Source: Gordionus sp. m RMFG-2023 (taxonomy: Eukaryota; Nematomorpha; Gordioida; Chordodea; Parachordodidae). From it: 64,000 nt of DNA. Below the pieces are notes generated by a model, which was given only the letters and a program-made list of their open reading frames with translations, made no database searches and was not told where the DNA came from. Shown piece after piece: positions 1 through 13,700 of the stretch; the first letter of the stretch is position 1; every line of letters begins with the position of its first letter. The stretch covers positions 2,172,509 through 2,236,508 of the forward strand of contig NC_088777.1 in NCBI RefSeq assembly GCF_954871325.1, read 5' to 3'. The position numbers were made by a program, and so were the translations under genes.

Positions 1-185
1 GACGAAATACTTCGACCCTATTATTAGGACGACCCAATATTTTCTTATCAATTTATTTTTAATTGTCATTAATTTCTTTATATACCCATATAACATGCTA
101 AAAAGTTAAACAAAGAAAATTAAAAGTTTTTATTTCTCTTCTAGTAAAAAAATATGTATATTGAAAAAACGTCTATAAATGTCAA

Positions 186-365
186 TTACAAATCGACACG
201 TACAACACCTATAAAGGTCAATCGATGAGGACGTTCATCTTGGCATTTGTCATTATATATATCCTCTCTGCTCGTCCTATCCGATTTTTTGACAGGGCAT
301 TCTGTAATCAGATACTCTCCGTGAGCTTTAAATATGAAAAGTGTTTCATTTAAATTAGAAGCCAT
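186..365 (-). CDS. Small hypothetical protein or 5' exon
   Basis: An ATG at 365 opens a 59-codon frame ending at 186. Its composition is more like real coding than the surrounding AT-rich DNA: MASNLNETLFIFKAHGEYLI, then a segment rich in charged residues with two cysteines (ITECPVKK, YNDKCQDERP). A GTACGTG donor-like site lies near the 3' end, so it may be the first coding exon of a gene running off the left edge. I recognise no domain or family. It could be a chance frame, but the codon use and lack of homopolymer runs argue against that. Confidence 0.35.
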   Translation of the reverse strand: MASNLNETLFIFKAHGEYLITECPVKKSDRTSREDIYNDKCQDERPHRLTFIGVVRVDL

Positions 366-469
366 TTTAATTGCTTTATTTTGAATCGATGTAATAGTTA
401 TCGATATCAATTTAGCTAAAAAATAATGCATTTGTCTACAACTACCCCATGATAAATATGAACAAGATA

Positions 470-630
470 CAGTGTTGTGATGATTTAATGAAACATATTG
501 ACGATTAAATTAATAACAAAAGGAGTGTCTATATCTTAAATCTTAATTATTTTTGCAAAGATAACAATTTTATATGGATTGGTTTTATTTTAATCGTCAA
601 TATCTTTCACATTAAATCATCACAACACTG
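470..630. mobile_element. Palindromic MITE with CAGTGTTGTGATG ends
   Basis: The left end CAGTGTTGTGATGATTTAAT is answered by its inverted complement at the right end, and the inverted match runs about 40 bp inward on each side (the TATTGACGATTAAA motif recurs inverted). There is no coding content. The ends resemble hAT termini, but I could not find a clean 8-bp target duplication, so the superfamily is tentative. Confidence 0.6.
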
Positions 631-639
631 TAAGTTGTA

Positions 640-1700
640 AAAATTAAATTTAGTATATTGTAAAGAATTGTATTTTAATATAAGACACTAAGGTCATCAT
701 GGTAAGTTATCCTTTCACATGATGTTGCATAAAACATTTACTGTTATTAATTTTAAAAAAAAAATATCTCAAGATGTGAACTGAAAATTCATATTTCATA
801 CACTTATTTTTATAAAAAATCTGATGTAATAATTTTAAAAAAACATTACTGTCTATGGGTTATGAAATATATATAAGCTGTATACTCTTGACTTTTTACA
901 TACATCTCAATTCAATGATCATTATAAATAAGTGTAAAAAAATGATAATATAAATTGTTGTAATCCAAATATTAGGTAAGATTTTTAAAAATCTGTGTTC
1001 GTTGAGCTTGGTTAAAATAATAAAAAAATAACATAATTTAACAATCAATTAGTTAATATTTAAAAAAGATAGATTAGAAAATCAAATTGATCAAAAATTT
1101 ATTTTAATTTAAATTAAATTATTATTATACCTGGGTTTTATTTAATTTTCAATGAATTTAAGAACAAGAAATACAAGCAACAGATGTTGGCTATATTATT
1201 TCTCCAATAAATCAATGTATTAAAAATATAAAATAACAAATCGATCAAAACTTAAGCTTTCACTCTACTCAAACTCGAACTGCAAAAAAAAGCACGTGAT
1301 ATTATTCATTAAATTATAGTAAACGACATTATAATCCACGAGGAATGTTAATATGAAAATAGTAGAGATAATATCATTAAAAATAAAATAATAAAAATGA
1401 TGAAGAGAAAAATAATGCCAACATATAAATATTATTATTTTTTCTTCTTAATCGGCCTCAAATCGACATTTTTTCTAGCGGTCTTTTGAGCAAAACTGCC
1501 ACCTGGTTTTATAGACAGGTCCGCCCCTGTGGGAAGGGGGGCGGAGAATGGATATGCCTGATTGAGCATTATAAGAAGAAAAGTCAATTATTATAAGGAT
1601 AAATTTTAACAGGCCTCCATATTTATAAGTTGACTCACCGGTATACCCACGAGGGAAAAATGGTTATAATTGTATGTAAAATTATTAAAAATTATATTAC
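640..1700. other. AT-rich non-coding stretch
   Basis: No convincing exon. A short open frame at about 1,397-1,490 reads like a signal peptide (MMKRKIMP, then a Tyr/Phe/Leu-rich core ending STFFLA). It is a possible first exon of the downstream microexon gene, but its only donor is in phase 0. It would need the alternative acceptor 5 bp inside the next exon. A GC-rich patch lies at 1,500-1,560. Confidence 0.3.
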
Positions 1701-1716
1701 CTTTTTGAATTTTTAG

Positions 1717-1797
1717 ATAAGAAGCCATCGTGCAAAGATGACAATGATGGGTGCGATAAAACTGGATTGACACTTTCTGACCTATTTAAATTACTAA
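1717..1797 (+). CDS. Microexon gene, exon with KPSC motif
   Basis: 81 nt (2 + 26 codons + 1) between a T-rich acceptor and a GTAAAA donor. Reads KKPSCKDDNDGC then DKTGLTLSDLFKLL. The end, LTLSDLFKLL, resembles the end of the 8383 exon, LSADDLKLMAQL, which suggests an old internal duplication. Confidence 0.6.
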
Positions 1798-4700
1798 GTA
1801 AAATAAATTATACAACGCGCAAAATATTATCTTTTCTATAACGTCAACAATCTGCGTAAATTAGGCAATATGTGTTAATGGCTTATAGAATTGGTTTGAA
1901 ATTTTCAATGACATATGTCATACCTATACTGACCATTCATTCATTAAAAATGCATTTTTTAAGCGTCGGTAAAAAGCAAATCAGCTGGACCCGCCATTTT
2001 GTTGACACATATAGTAATGTTTCTCATGTTAAAAAATTACTATTAAATTGATAACGCTTCCTATCCGCTAATTCTTTAATAAAGTTTGCATCGGATATAG
2101 GAATAAATTAGGGCTCTCGTTTAAAATTTTAATAATGATTAGTGTAACCAAGATGGCGTCTCCAGCTGATTTGCATTTGATGTACACTTTTAATGAATGA
2201 ATCTTCAGTCTAGGTATTATATACGTCATTGGAAATTTTATAAAATCAGCTGATTTCTATTTTTTTTTTATTATCTTCTTTAAATATGATTACGAAATAA
2301 TGTAATGAGCGCCCTTTTTTAAAAAAAATCATATTTTGTTGAAAAATAGATTTTCGGTAAAGTGTAAAAATATATACCTATCCCATAAAATTTCGGTCAA
2401 ATTGGTCATTAGCCGTTGAGTTTAAATTACAAAAATTACCGGAAGCGCGCATTTGGTGGTGGCTTGCTCAGATAGGTGAACCGAAATATTAATCGGCGGC
2501 TGTTATTTTTGAGCGACGGCTGCCACTGTCGCTGGGTATATATTTGCGGCGCGGTGGGAGCATTTTAATAATTGAAATTACTTTATAATCGTACGTATTT
2601 TTTTTTAATATAAATTCTTAATTAGATCTTATTTTTTTTATTGTTAATATAGAGATCTTTAATCCCTTTCCGTACCCAACACCCCATCTAAATTTATATA
2701 TTGCTTCCATCCTTTCGAAAATAGATTTTTATGAATAGTACATTCAATGACATATATAATACCTAGACTGACGATTCATTCATTAAAAGTGTACATCAAT
2801 GAAATCAGCTGGAGACGCCATCTTGGTTACACTAATCATTATTAAAATTTTAAACGAGAGCCTAATTTATTCCTATATCTGATGCAAACTCTATTAAAGA
2901 ATTACCGGATCATCGAGATAATTAGGAAGCAAGTTATCAATTTAATAGTAGTTTTTAACATGAGAATAATTACTATATGTGTTACCAAAATGGCCGGTCC
3001 AGCTGATTTGCTTTTAACGACGCTTAAAAATGCATTTTAATGAATGAATCGTCAGTCTAGGTAATATATATGTCATTGAGTACATTACTCAATCACTTAA
3101 AAAAAATTTTAAATAAATATTTATAATATTTTGTATAAAATTTTTTGAATGCGGACAAGATAATTTAGGTAACAAATATTATTAAATATTCAAAATTCAA
3201 AAATTTAGTTAAAATGACCATTTGTTGTGGATAGATGATGATTTTATCGAGTTTTAAAATGACATATTCCTATGGCGTTAAGAAGTGCTAGACAGGTGGT
3301 AGAAAAGATATTTCCACTAGAAAAATCCTGCTTTTCCAAAAGGATTAAAAATCTTTTATAAACGGACGTTTTGTCCGCCGCTAAATAACAACAAAAAAAA
3401 AATTTTTCAAATAATATATAAAAAAAATTTATTCTAGATAAGAAAGACGATGATGACGAATGTTTCAACTACGATTTTCCTTATTGTAAGCCATATTTGT
3501 TATATTTTATGGATTTTGTCTCATATATATTTTTTTTTTTTAAAAAAAATAATAAAAGAAATACTCCATCTATAAATATGAATCGAATTATTTTGCTTTT
3601 TTTTAAAAAAAACTAAACAAGTATTAAAGCGTTAAGAATGCTAAGAAAAGAGAGGCGGTGGCGTAAGACGAGAAAGGCTTTTGAGGGTAAGACCACCCCC
3701 ACCACCCCCTACCACTTCCCAAAGGAAAATAGGATATTTTCTATAATAATGATCTTAGAAAAAAAATTTAATTCTTCATTTTAAAAAAAAATTCCGGGGA
3801 AAATAAAACTTTTAAATATAAACGAAAAACAAATTTTATCCGAGTGTAAAAAAAAGGCGCATTTAGTATTAGTATCCACTTTACTAAAAACAATCGCTCA
3901 AACTTAGAGCGTGAGAGGTTAAAAATCATCTATTCGTAATCGTTTTTTTTCAATTTTACAGTAACAAAGTTTTGTTTATACGGTTAGATTTGAGCCGATT
4001 CTTAAAAACGGATAACTCCAGAAAAAAAATTCCTTTAGCCGGAAACGCTGCTCCAAGATCCCAACAAAGGGGACTATCAGCGATGCTTGGACAATATATT
4101 TTTCCTGGCAAAAAATTTTGAGTTGGGCCGTTTTTAAGAAATCAGCTCTTGAGGGTAGTGTTGTTAAACGGCTCGTTTTGAGCCGATTTTTTAAAACGGC
4201 TAACTCTATTTTTTAGGCAGAAAAATATTACCTAAGCCTCGAGATTTCGATAATATATGCCTAGACCGTTGTTCCTTCTACGAGCAAAATCTTCAGGCTT
4301 GCGTAATATTTTTCTGGATTAAATATTGAGTTAGCCGTTTTTAAAAATCGGCTCAAAACGAGCCGTTTAACAACACTACTTGAGGGGTTCCAACTACACT
4401 AGACGTAACCAAATATATCTTATTTTGAATGTCACATTTTTTCTAAGAAGCCATAATAAATCTAATTAGACTATCTTTCCAAGGCTACCTCAACTAAAAT
4501 TATAAATGTATTAAGAGTTATAACCAGAGATATTGAGTCTAAAAAAAATTGATTTTTTATTATGTCAGTCATTCTTGGCGGGTTATCAGCTAGTATTATC
4601 ATATGCTGCTTTAGAATTCTTGAAGATTTTTAACTTTTTACTAAAGTTAGAAGTAGAGCTGATAAAAAGGCTTGATTTGAGTCTATTTTTTTAAAAAGCG

Positions 4701-7700
4701 GACCGATTAAGATTCATTTTAGACAAAATAATGTCGTATAAAAGCCTCGTGATTTGGCACCTATCAGTCTTCTATGAGCAAAATTTCTTAATCGGACCCT
4801 TTTTTTTAAAAAAAAATGACCGAAATGGGGGCTTTTTATAGCAACACTAATTGGGAAAAACAATTTGATATCTATGAAGATTGTAGAATCATGGAGGAAA
4901 ATAGAAACCTCAACGTATTTAGGCTTAATTGAAATTTTATATTTAAGACCCTCAGCCCTAAAAGCGCGCCATTATAATTCGCATTTTCTATTATAACTTG
5001 TTTCTTGCTTTATTGACTGGAATAATTGAGTGAGGAGAATTTTGTAAAAACCAATCAGGCAATTTACATAGTGGTATACAACCCAAATATTTGAGTTGCA
5101 TATTACAAATCTTCGTTCAATCATGATGCCAATCATTTTTATATTATTTGATTAAAACGATTATTGGATGATTTAGGGAAGCGTATTAGAGTATATAAAT
5201 AAAGGTAGGCTGTTTTAATTGGTCGCCTTAATTTTCTTTCTTAATTCTGATTAGCCGCCCCTAAAAAAAATTCAGCTTGCAAAAAAAAAAGTATTCGTCA
5301 AAAGTATTTTGTATCTAAATACTTTTCTTCTTTTTTCTTTAACCAAAATTTTTTTTAAAGGGTTATTTAATATTTCTATTATATTTGTATAGAACGTATT
5401 TGTATTTATATTCGAATCAATGACATATAATAATACCTAGACCGGCTACGCATTGCATGATAATGCATTTGAAAGCATTCGTCGAAATGCAAATCAGCTG
5501 TTCCCGCCATTTTGGTAACCCGAATAGTAATAATTCACATGTTTAAAAACTACTAATTAAATTGATAACTTTAATAAAGTTAGCATCAGAACATTGGAAT
5601 AAATTGGTCCTCTCGTAACAATTATATGGGTAAACAAAATGGTGTCCTCAGCTGTTATGAATGCATCGTCAGTCTAAGCACAAAACATTGACATAGATGT
5701 AAGATTTAGTCCCTCATGTTCAAAGTTTCGGGTAACTTTAAGGACTTATATGATGAAAATAATTTCAGGAATCAAGAAATCAGAATTTTGAAGATAGGAA
5801 AAAAATTTGTACAGTCTCCCCTTCCTAGGTCTACGTTAGACAGGTTTATAGCCCGCCCGCCCAAACACGCCCATGATTCAGGTAGGCGTGGTCGGATCTT
5901 CCAAGATATATTCAACATTGAGCGGGCAGAGGGCGGGTTAAAAAAAATTTTAAGTTGGCCGGGCGTTGGCACGTAAATTTTTTAATTTTTTTTTCAGACG
6001 AAATTAGCAGAACGGACTTCAATTCATATTAAAACTAATAGTTTTATTTTTGTTTTTTTAAAAAAAATACATGGAGAGTAAATGCATATAGAACCGAACC
6101 AGCCATTGATAATAATTTTTATACGTTACGCGTTACGCGGGTGGCGGACGGGTTAAAGCCCATTTATAGATCAATGGGCTGAAGAGCGAGCTAAAATCAA
6201 AACAACGAGTAGGCGGGCTTTTTGACTATAACCCGGCCATTCGAAGATCTCTACCCCCTTCCCCCTCCCGTTATGGCTATATCCGGGCTACGCCACCGAA
6301 TTAGGGCCTTAGAAACCTGATAACGTGATAAAGGACTTTTATTATATATTTATTTTTTAGATTTATTCTACAAAGATTCGTGCAAAGGTTCACCTTTTAC
6401 ATATAATATATATATATGATGCGTAAATTTACATAAATAATTAATCGCGAGATCCAATTTAGACCGTTTTTTACATCCAAAATATGAACAGCAGAATCAA
6501 TAAAGAAGAAGAGATAAGATTGAATTCTTAGTGGGCTCTTGTATTAGTCTTAGCGTGTTTCGATGTTAATTCAGCGATTTTTTTTTTGTTTTTTTTTTAA
6601 AACCTAAACTAAGATCGGAATCACTGATGGAAAAGCTTTTCCGGAAAAATAAAATCCCCAATTTGTAGAAACATGCATTCCATTAAAGCGTAAAATAATT
6701 ACCGCATAGAATATGAACATATAAACCTTCGAGTTATTTTCTAAAAAAATTTTTAATCGAATGTACATTGCCTTGAAAGGTAACCATATGGTAATTGTTA
6801 AAACTTGTCTAATTTGGTCTCTCAATTACTAATTTGGACCCAAAATTTTTGAGTTCCCAATCAACTTCCTATAAGCTAACCAAAAAGAGTTTTGATAAAT
6901 TGGGCAAAAAATTTTGGGCCTAAATTAATACCTAAATTTAGACATCTTTTTTTTTACTGTATATATTTTTTAAATTATTTAATTGAAATCCAATAATGTT
7001 AAAATCCGATTAAACCGGAAATGTACTCTAGCATGTGCAGAGTATTTAGTATTTTTTTTTAATTCCATATAAAAAATTAATATATATTTAGAAAATATTT
7101 CTAAAAGTTCATGGCGGAAAATTGGCTGAAATTTAATAGTGTAAATACTCTAAACACATGCTAGAATACATTTCCGGTTAAGGATTTAAAATCACGACAT
7201 GTATATATATATATATAATAAAACTTTATATTTTATTTCAATTATATTTTAAAAAAAATTATGATAGAAAGATGCAGAGAATTTCTTATTGGTAAGCAAT
7301 TTATTATTTTATCATTCTTTCAAATTTTCTAATGCAATTCTTCTTCTAGATGATTAGAAATTTCCTTTTCATTTTTATCCGTTTATATTCGCCGCTATAG
7401 GGAAGACGTTTGTTCTCTAGTGTTTTGTTAAAATAGCTCGACCCCTTCTCGTAGTTTGGGCAGAAATGCTTTGGAACTTCTATTTTAGCCTAAAGATTAC
7501 GATTGTTTACATAATAAATATTTTTAGCTTAAAAAAAATAATTTTAATCGGGCCCCGTTTTGGAAAAAGTATCGACCCCAACTCGGTCTTTTTAACAAAA
7601 ACACACTAGTTATTTTCTGTAACTATTTCTGAGTGACTGCTTAATCTAAAAAAATATTATGTTTCACAACAGGTTCTACAGTCTTACGACAATGTGATCA

Positions 7701-10700
7701 AAGTGAGTTTTATATATATATTTTTTTTTTATAAAAGATTCAACCTTTTTCCTGCTTTTAACCCTATAATAAGTAAAATTATAGTTATAAGCGTAAATGT
7801 GTTTTTTTCGAAAGAAAAGAAAAGAAAAGAAAAGAAAGAAAGAATGTTATTTCTTTTTCAACTTTAAATCCTTTTTTGAGCGTGTTTTTTTTTTAAATTC
7901 TAAAATCTGATTTTACCGGGAAATACATTCCGTCATGTTTGGAATACCTGCCCTATAAATTTTAAGATATTTTGCAGTTAAACCTTTGATTCATTTATAA
8001 TTTATATTTTAAAAAAATATTTTTATGGAAAATCTAATACAAATTTTTATTAAATTTCTAAAGTTAGTGGCAAAATTGTCCGAAATTTGTAGGGTAGGTA
8101 TTCCAAACGTGATGGATTACATTTCCAGTTGAAACGGATTTTTAAATTTAAAAAAAAAGCGCGCTTAAAATACGATTTAAAGTCATATTTTCTGCTGACT
8201 ATTTTTGATCTTTCGATACTTATATCACGTGGGAGAGAGAAAAATAATATTTAATCAATCCCACGAGGAAAATAAACTATTTTTTACATTTTTTTTTTCT
8301 CTTCTTTTTTTCATTTTCTTTTAAAATAAAACGTATTTGACGATATATAATAAAATTTGATATATATTCCTTTTATATTTAGAAATAGAGCCAAAATGTA
8401 CATGGTCATCAAATGATTGTTGTAAAAATGCCAAAGATGTGTGCATTAAGGATCAATCCAATTTATCCGCCGATGATCTAAAATTGATGGCACAACTAAG
8501 TAAAATAAAAAAAATTTTAAAAAAAAAAACCGCGCGGCGAAAAAAATGTTATCGAAAATATTTATCTGACCTTTCTTCCGACGCATGCGTATAAAAATTG
8601 AAAGGCCATTTTGTTTATGTTCTCGTCCCCTTTCCATTTAAAAAAACAGCTGATTTGTGAAGCTCAATTGTGTAAATATTTAAATCAATTATAGTGAAGG
8701 CTTAATTAAGAAAATGATAATATAATAAATTATTAATTACACTTTTTATAAGCATTAATATTTAAACTTTTTACCCGAATTTATTTTCTTATTAAGAATA
8801 TTTCCAATATCTATTTTATATGTAAAAAAATGGAAAAAAGAATTATAGAAAAAAAGGTATATGTATCTCCTCTATAGTATCAGCGATGTAGCTCTGGCGA
8901 TACGCGATTCGTCTATCTAAAACGATAGAAAAATGCGCTATCGCGCCCCTATTTTCGCGTGTTACTATAAAAAGGAGGTAAGAAAAACGAGACCGTTTTA
9001 AAAACGGCTAAAAAGAAAAAAATCTTGAAATTTTAAACGCGGCGGCGTCAAAACTACGAGCACAGAAGAGGCTCTCAAAGCGTTTGTCATTTATTAGCTG
9101 TTACCTTCAAATTAACTTTACAAAATCATAATTGTATATTTAAAAAATTAAAAAATAAATAAAATTGAAAAGTTTTGCTTCCATTTTCTTGATATGCATG
9201 TTAGCGGCAAATCCAGGAAATGGATTCCATCATGTTTGGAATACTTACCCTTATGAATTTCAGGTTATTTTTGCTATGAACTTTTGAACTTGATATAATA
9301 TATATTATTTATTTTTTTTAAATAAAATTTTTTCGTATACATTGTATAATGACATATATAATACCTAGACTGACGATTCATTCATTAAAATGCATTTTTA
9401 GGCGTCGTTAAAAGCAAATCAGCTGGACCCGCCATTTTGGTAACACATATAGTAATTCTTATCATGTTAAAAACTACTATTAAATTGAAAACTTGCTTCT
9501 TTATTATCTCGATGATCCGGTAATTCTTTAATAAAGTTTGCATCAGATATAGGAATAAATTAGGCTCTCGTTTAAAATTTTAATAATGATTGGTGTAACC
9601 AAGATGGCGTCTCCAGCTGATTTGCATTGATGTACACTTTTAATGAATATATTGTCAGTCTAGGTCTTATATATTTCATTGTTAATTATAAATGACTCAA
9701 AAGTTTAACGATAAAATTATCTACAATACCGTAAGATAGGTATAAAAATGATTTTAATTTAAAGTTGGAAAAAATAACCCATTACCTCTAAAACAAACAC
9801 ATTGTCGCTAACATGTACATCTTAATTTCAAGTTAGGTTAAGTTCCAAACTCAAAAAATTCAGGGTTCAGTTGGATAGATAATGTTAGAATACGTTATAA
9901 CCTTTTATTATTTATTATTTTCAGTTATTGGAGAATGTTCCCTTGATTTGTGGGTTTAAAAAAAAAATACCGTAAAAATATCAAAAAATTTTATAAAATT
10001 TACAATTCACTAGTGTTTGTTTAAAAGGCTCAATTTGAGCCTATTCTTAAAAATGGCTAACTCACTATTTTTAATCCAGAAAAAATATTATGCAAGCCTA
10101 AAGATTATGCTCAAAGATGGCGCACTCATAAGATTGAACATCCTATTGGCGGAATCTCGACTCTTTGGCAATATTTTTCCTGGGTTATAATGTTCGAGTT
10201 AACCGTTTTAAAAAAATTGGCTCAAAATCGAGCTTATTAAACAACGCTACAAATTCATCATAACCAATAATTATTTTTTGTTAGATTATATAGTAAAATA
10301 TATATATATATTTAAAGTTTATAATTTATATTATATTTTTAGTCGTTGCACTCCAGAACTCTCCTAAACCAGGAGAAAATATTTTGACACAAATTTTAAG
10401 TAATATATATATATATATATATTATATACTTGAGAGAGTTGCTTATATCAGAACTGGATAATTTTAACAACTAATAGACAAATAAGAATGGATAATTAAT
10501 AAAAAATACAGATACAAAATTTACAATTAAGATTATAATTTTGTAAAAATAAAAATGTCTCCAACTTCTCGTCTGATTACAATATTTAAAATTTCTTATT
10601 TTAAATCGTCTGTTTAAAAAATATAATAAAACAATTTAACTTATGAATATTGAAAATTAATTTCGCACATAAATCGTCTGTTTACACAAAATAAGAAAAA

Positions 10701-13700
10701 TTAACTTTTTATGAAATATATACAAAAATAATTAACCTTTCATAGAACAAAATTCAATTTTTACACAAACTTACAAACATTTATTAATATATGTTAAAGA
10801 TTCCCAGACCACTACTACCACTCCTAACATAGATTGGGGACAAATTTTAAGTAATATATATATATATATATAATTTATACATGCACACATTATTTATTAT
10901 ATGTCAGAGAATTTACAAACCCTGTTCCTGGGGGCCAGTTCCCTTCAGTTAAGACGTTTTTGCACGTGTTTGCCCCTGGTCTCACTATCCCTTATTTTAA
11001 ATATTAGTTAAGGCAATTTAGGATTTTTTTATTTTTGCTGATTTATGGGATTGATTTTAATCAATGTAAAAAATTAATTCTAATAATTAAAATCAGTTTT
11101 TTTTTGGGGGGGGATTCTCCTCATACCTTAAAGATTTTAGGAATGTTTTTTTGTTATCTGATATAGTATATCATATTTTTTTTTGTGTAAAACTTCAGTT
11201 ATAAGTAAGATAACAGAAAATATATTGATTTTAAGCATGGTAAGATAGTAGTTGGAATAATATAATAATCGTTTTTTATTCTTTAAATTAATATATAAAT
11301 ATTTTTTTTATTTCTTTCTCCTCCCATCTCCCCTTTTTATTTTGTTAGCTTTCATTGTTTTAATATTTGCCTCCCGCCCTTGGAGTGTTAGGGGTAAGCT
11401 CCCATGGGGAGGGGGGGGGGGTAGAAAATAAAACAATTCAGGTTGTAGGTGGCGTGTATGTCTCATGCATGTTGCTTTCAATTCTGTATCTCATGTAAAT
11501 TTCGAATAAGGAGTATATGCACATTAAATTGTCACCAATGCAATGCCACTCAATTTAACAGGTGATTGATTGATGTTTTTTTTAAAATAAAAATAATCTT
11601 TTTAAATGTGAGGTTTTGATTTTTTTATTTATTTTATAGATTGTAATAAGTTGTCATCGCGAATTGGGAATCAAATCTTGATCACGTGTTTTTATTTTTT
11701 TAAAAAATAGATCAGCTGTTCTATTTTTTATTTTTATATATCATTTTCAAAAATTCAATATAGGTTTGTTTACAACCCCTAAACCTTGATTCAAGAATGA
11801 TACCATTTACATGAAATTATGAAAATTTTAAAATATATTTATTTTAAACTTTTGTGTTTATATTCATATTTAATATTATTTTCTTTTAAATAAAACTTTA
11901 ATATTTAAAAATTGTATTTTGTGTCTTGAATGTGAATCCAATAAAACAAAATTTATTTCCTTCTTTTTTTTAAAAAAAAATCAGATTGGAATTGAAAGGG
12001 AACAGCGCCATCGTTTAGGGAGAACGAGGGAACCAGAGTGGTTCAAGATTCTCTTTTTAGAAACAGTAGGTTGATTGATGGGTGGTTTATTTTAGGGATT
12101 ATATAGTTATATTAAAAATTGGAAAAATTTTTAAAGAGTAATTTTAAATTACTAGGCCGTGACCTATGGATGGCTTAATTCGGAGACTTAATTGTTTTTT
12201 AGTCAGTATAATTATAATAATACGTAGACTGACGATGCATTCATGATAATGCATTTGAAAGCGTTCGTTGAAATGCAAATCAGCTGGACCCGCCATTTTT
12301 GGTAACCCGTATAATAATTATTCTCATGTTAAAAAAAACTACTATTAAAATACTTGCTTCTTTACAATCTCGGTGATCAGGCAATTCTTTAATAAAGTCA
12401 GCGTCAGGACATTGGAATAAATTGGCCCTCTCGTTTAGTAATTTTCAATAATGATATGGGTAATCAAAGTGGCGCGTCCCCAGCTGTTTTCATTGATGTA
12501 CACTTTTAATGAATGAATCGTCAGTCTAGGTATTATCATTATACTTAATTGCTCTTTAATATAAGATAAAAAGTATTTGAACGAGGACACGATAATTTGG
12601 CTTGTTTTTAAAGAAAGAAAGAAAGTGCCCGTAAGTTCGTTTTCTTCAAATAACTATACTTCCATCTTCCTATTTGCAATGGCATTCACCAAAACAATCG
12701 TTAACATTTAGCGCTTGAAGGTTAAAAAAAAAATTTAACTATTTTAAATCGTTTACAATTTCACCTCAAAGGATCCATTTTAGTCCCATTTCTCGAAAGA
12801 TGCCGTTATTATATCTACTATTTTTTTAATGTTTACCAACAGTTACTAAATTATAAAAGTATCGAAGCTACAGCTACGAGTGGTATCGTTAAAAGGCCGA
12901 AATTTTTAGCCAAAATAATATTATCGTAAGCTTGGAGATTTTGTTCATAGAAGGCAACAAGGGGTTAGGTACCTCTATTTGCTCAAATCTCGAGGCTTGC
13001 AATCATATTATTTAGGCTAAAACAAACCAAAATCGGTTTTAACAACACTACAGCTAGAGTCATTGAGTCTCATATAAAATACGATAAAAATTAATTTTTC
13101 GATAATAATTGACTCTTTTTCTTTCTTTCTTTCTTAATATTTATATTTAAGTTTATTTAATTTATTTTCATTGTTAAAGCTTGCTTTAAATATTTTTAGT
13201 TCTATCTTGAATCATTGTCTTATTTGGCTGCTAATAAATTCTTTTATTTATAACTGTCTACTAACCTGTTTAAAACGTTAAACTAAAATGTATACTATTT
13301 AGCATTTCCAGGGCTATACACAGGAATTTGCTATGAGGGAGGTGGGAGGGGGTAAATTGATATATATTTTTTTTTAGAATTATTCTAGAAGTTATTTCTT
13401 CTAGGATTTCTAGAATTATTCTAGAAGTTATTTCTAGAATTATTCTAGGAGTTATTTCTAGAATTATTCTAAGAGTTATTTCTAAAATTATTCTAAGTGT
13501 TATTTCTAAAATTATTCTAAGAGTTATTTCCAGAATTATTCTAAGAGTTATTTCTAAAATTATTCTAAGTCATTTCTAGAATTATTCTAGAAGTTATTTC
13601 TAGAATTAATCTAGGAGTTATTTCTAGAATTATTCTAAGAGTTATTTCTAAATTTATTCTAAGATATATTTCCAGAATTATTCTAAGAGTTATTTCTAAA

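Noticed and set aside
1397-1490. Signal-peptide-like frame as first exon of the microexon gene
   Set aside because: The hydrophobic core is attractive, but the donor phase does not fit the main acceptor of the next exon. Left as a possibility only.
9924-9952. A possible extra exon (IGECSLDLW) of the microexon gene
   Set aside because: The acceptor is good but no donor gives phase 1 at the end.
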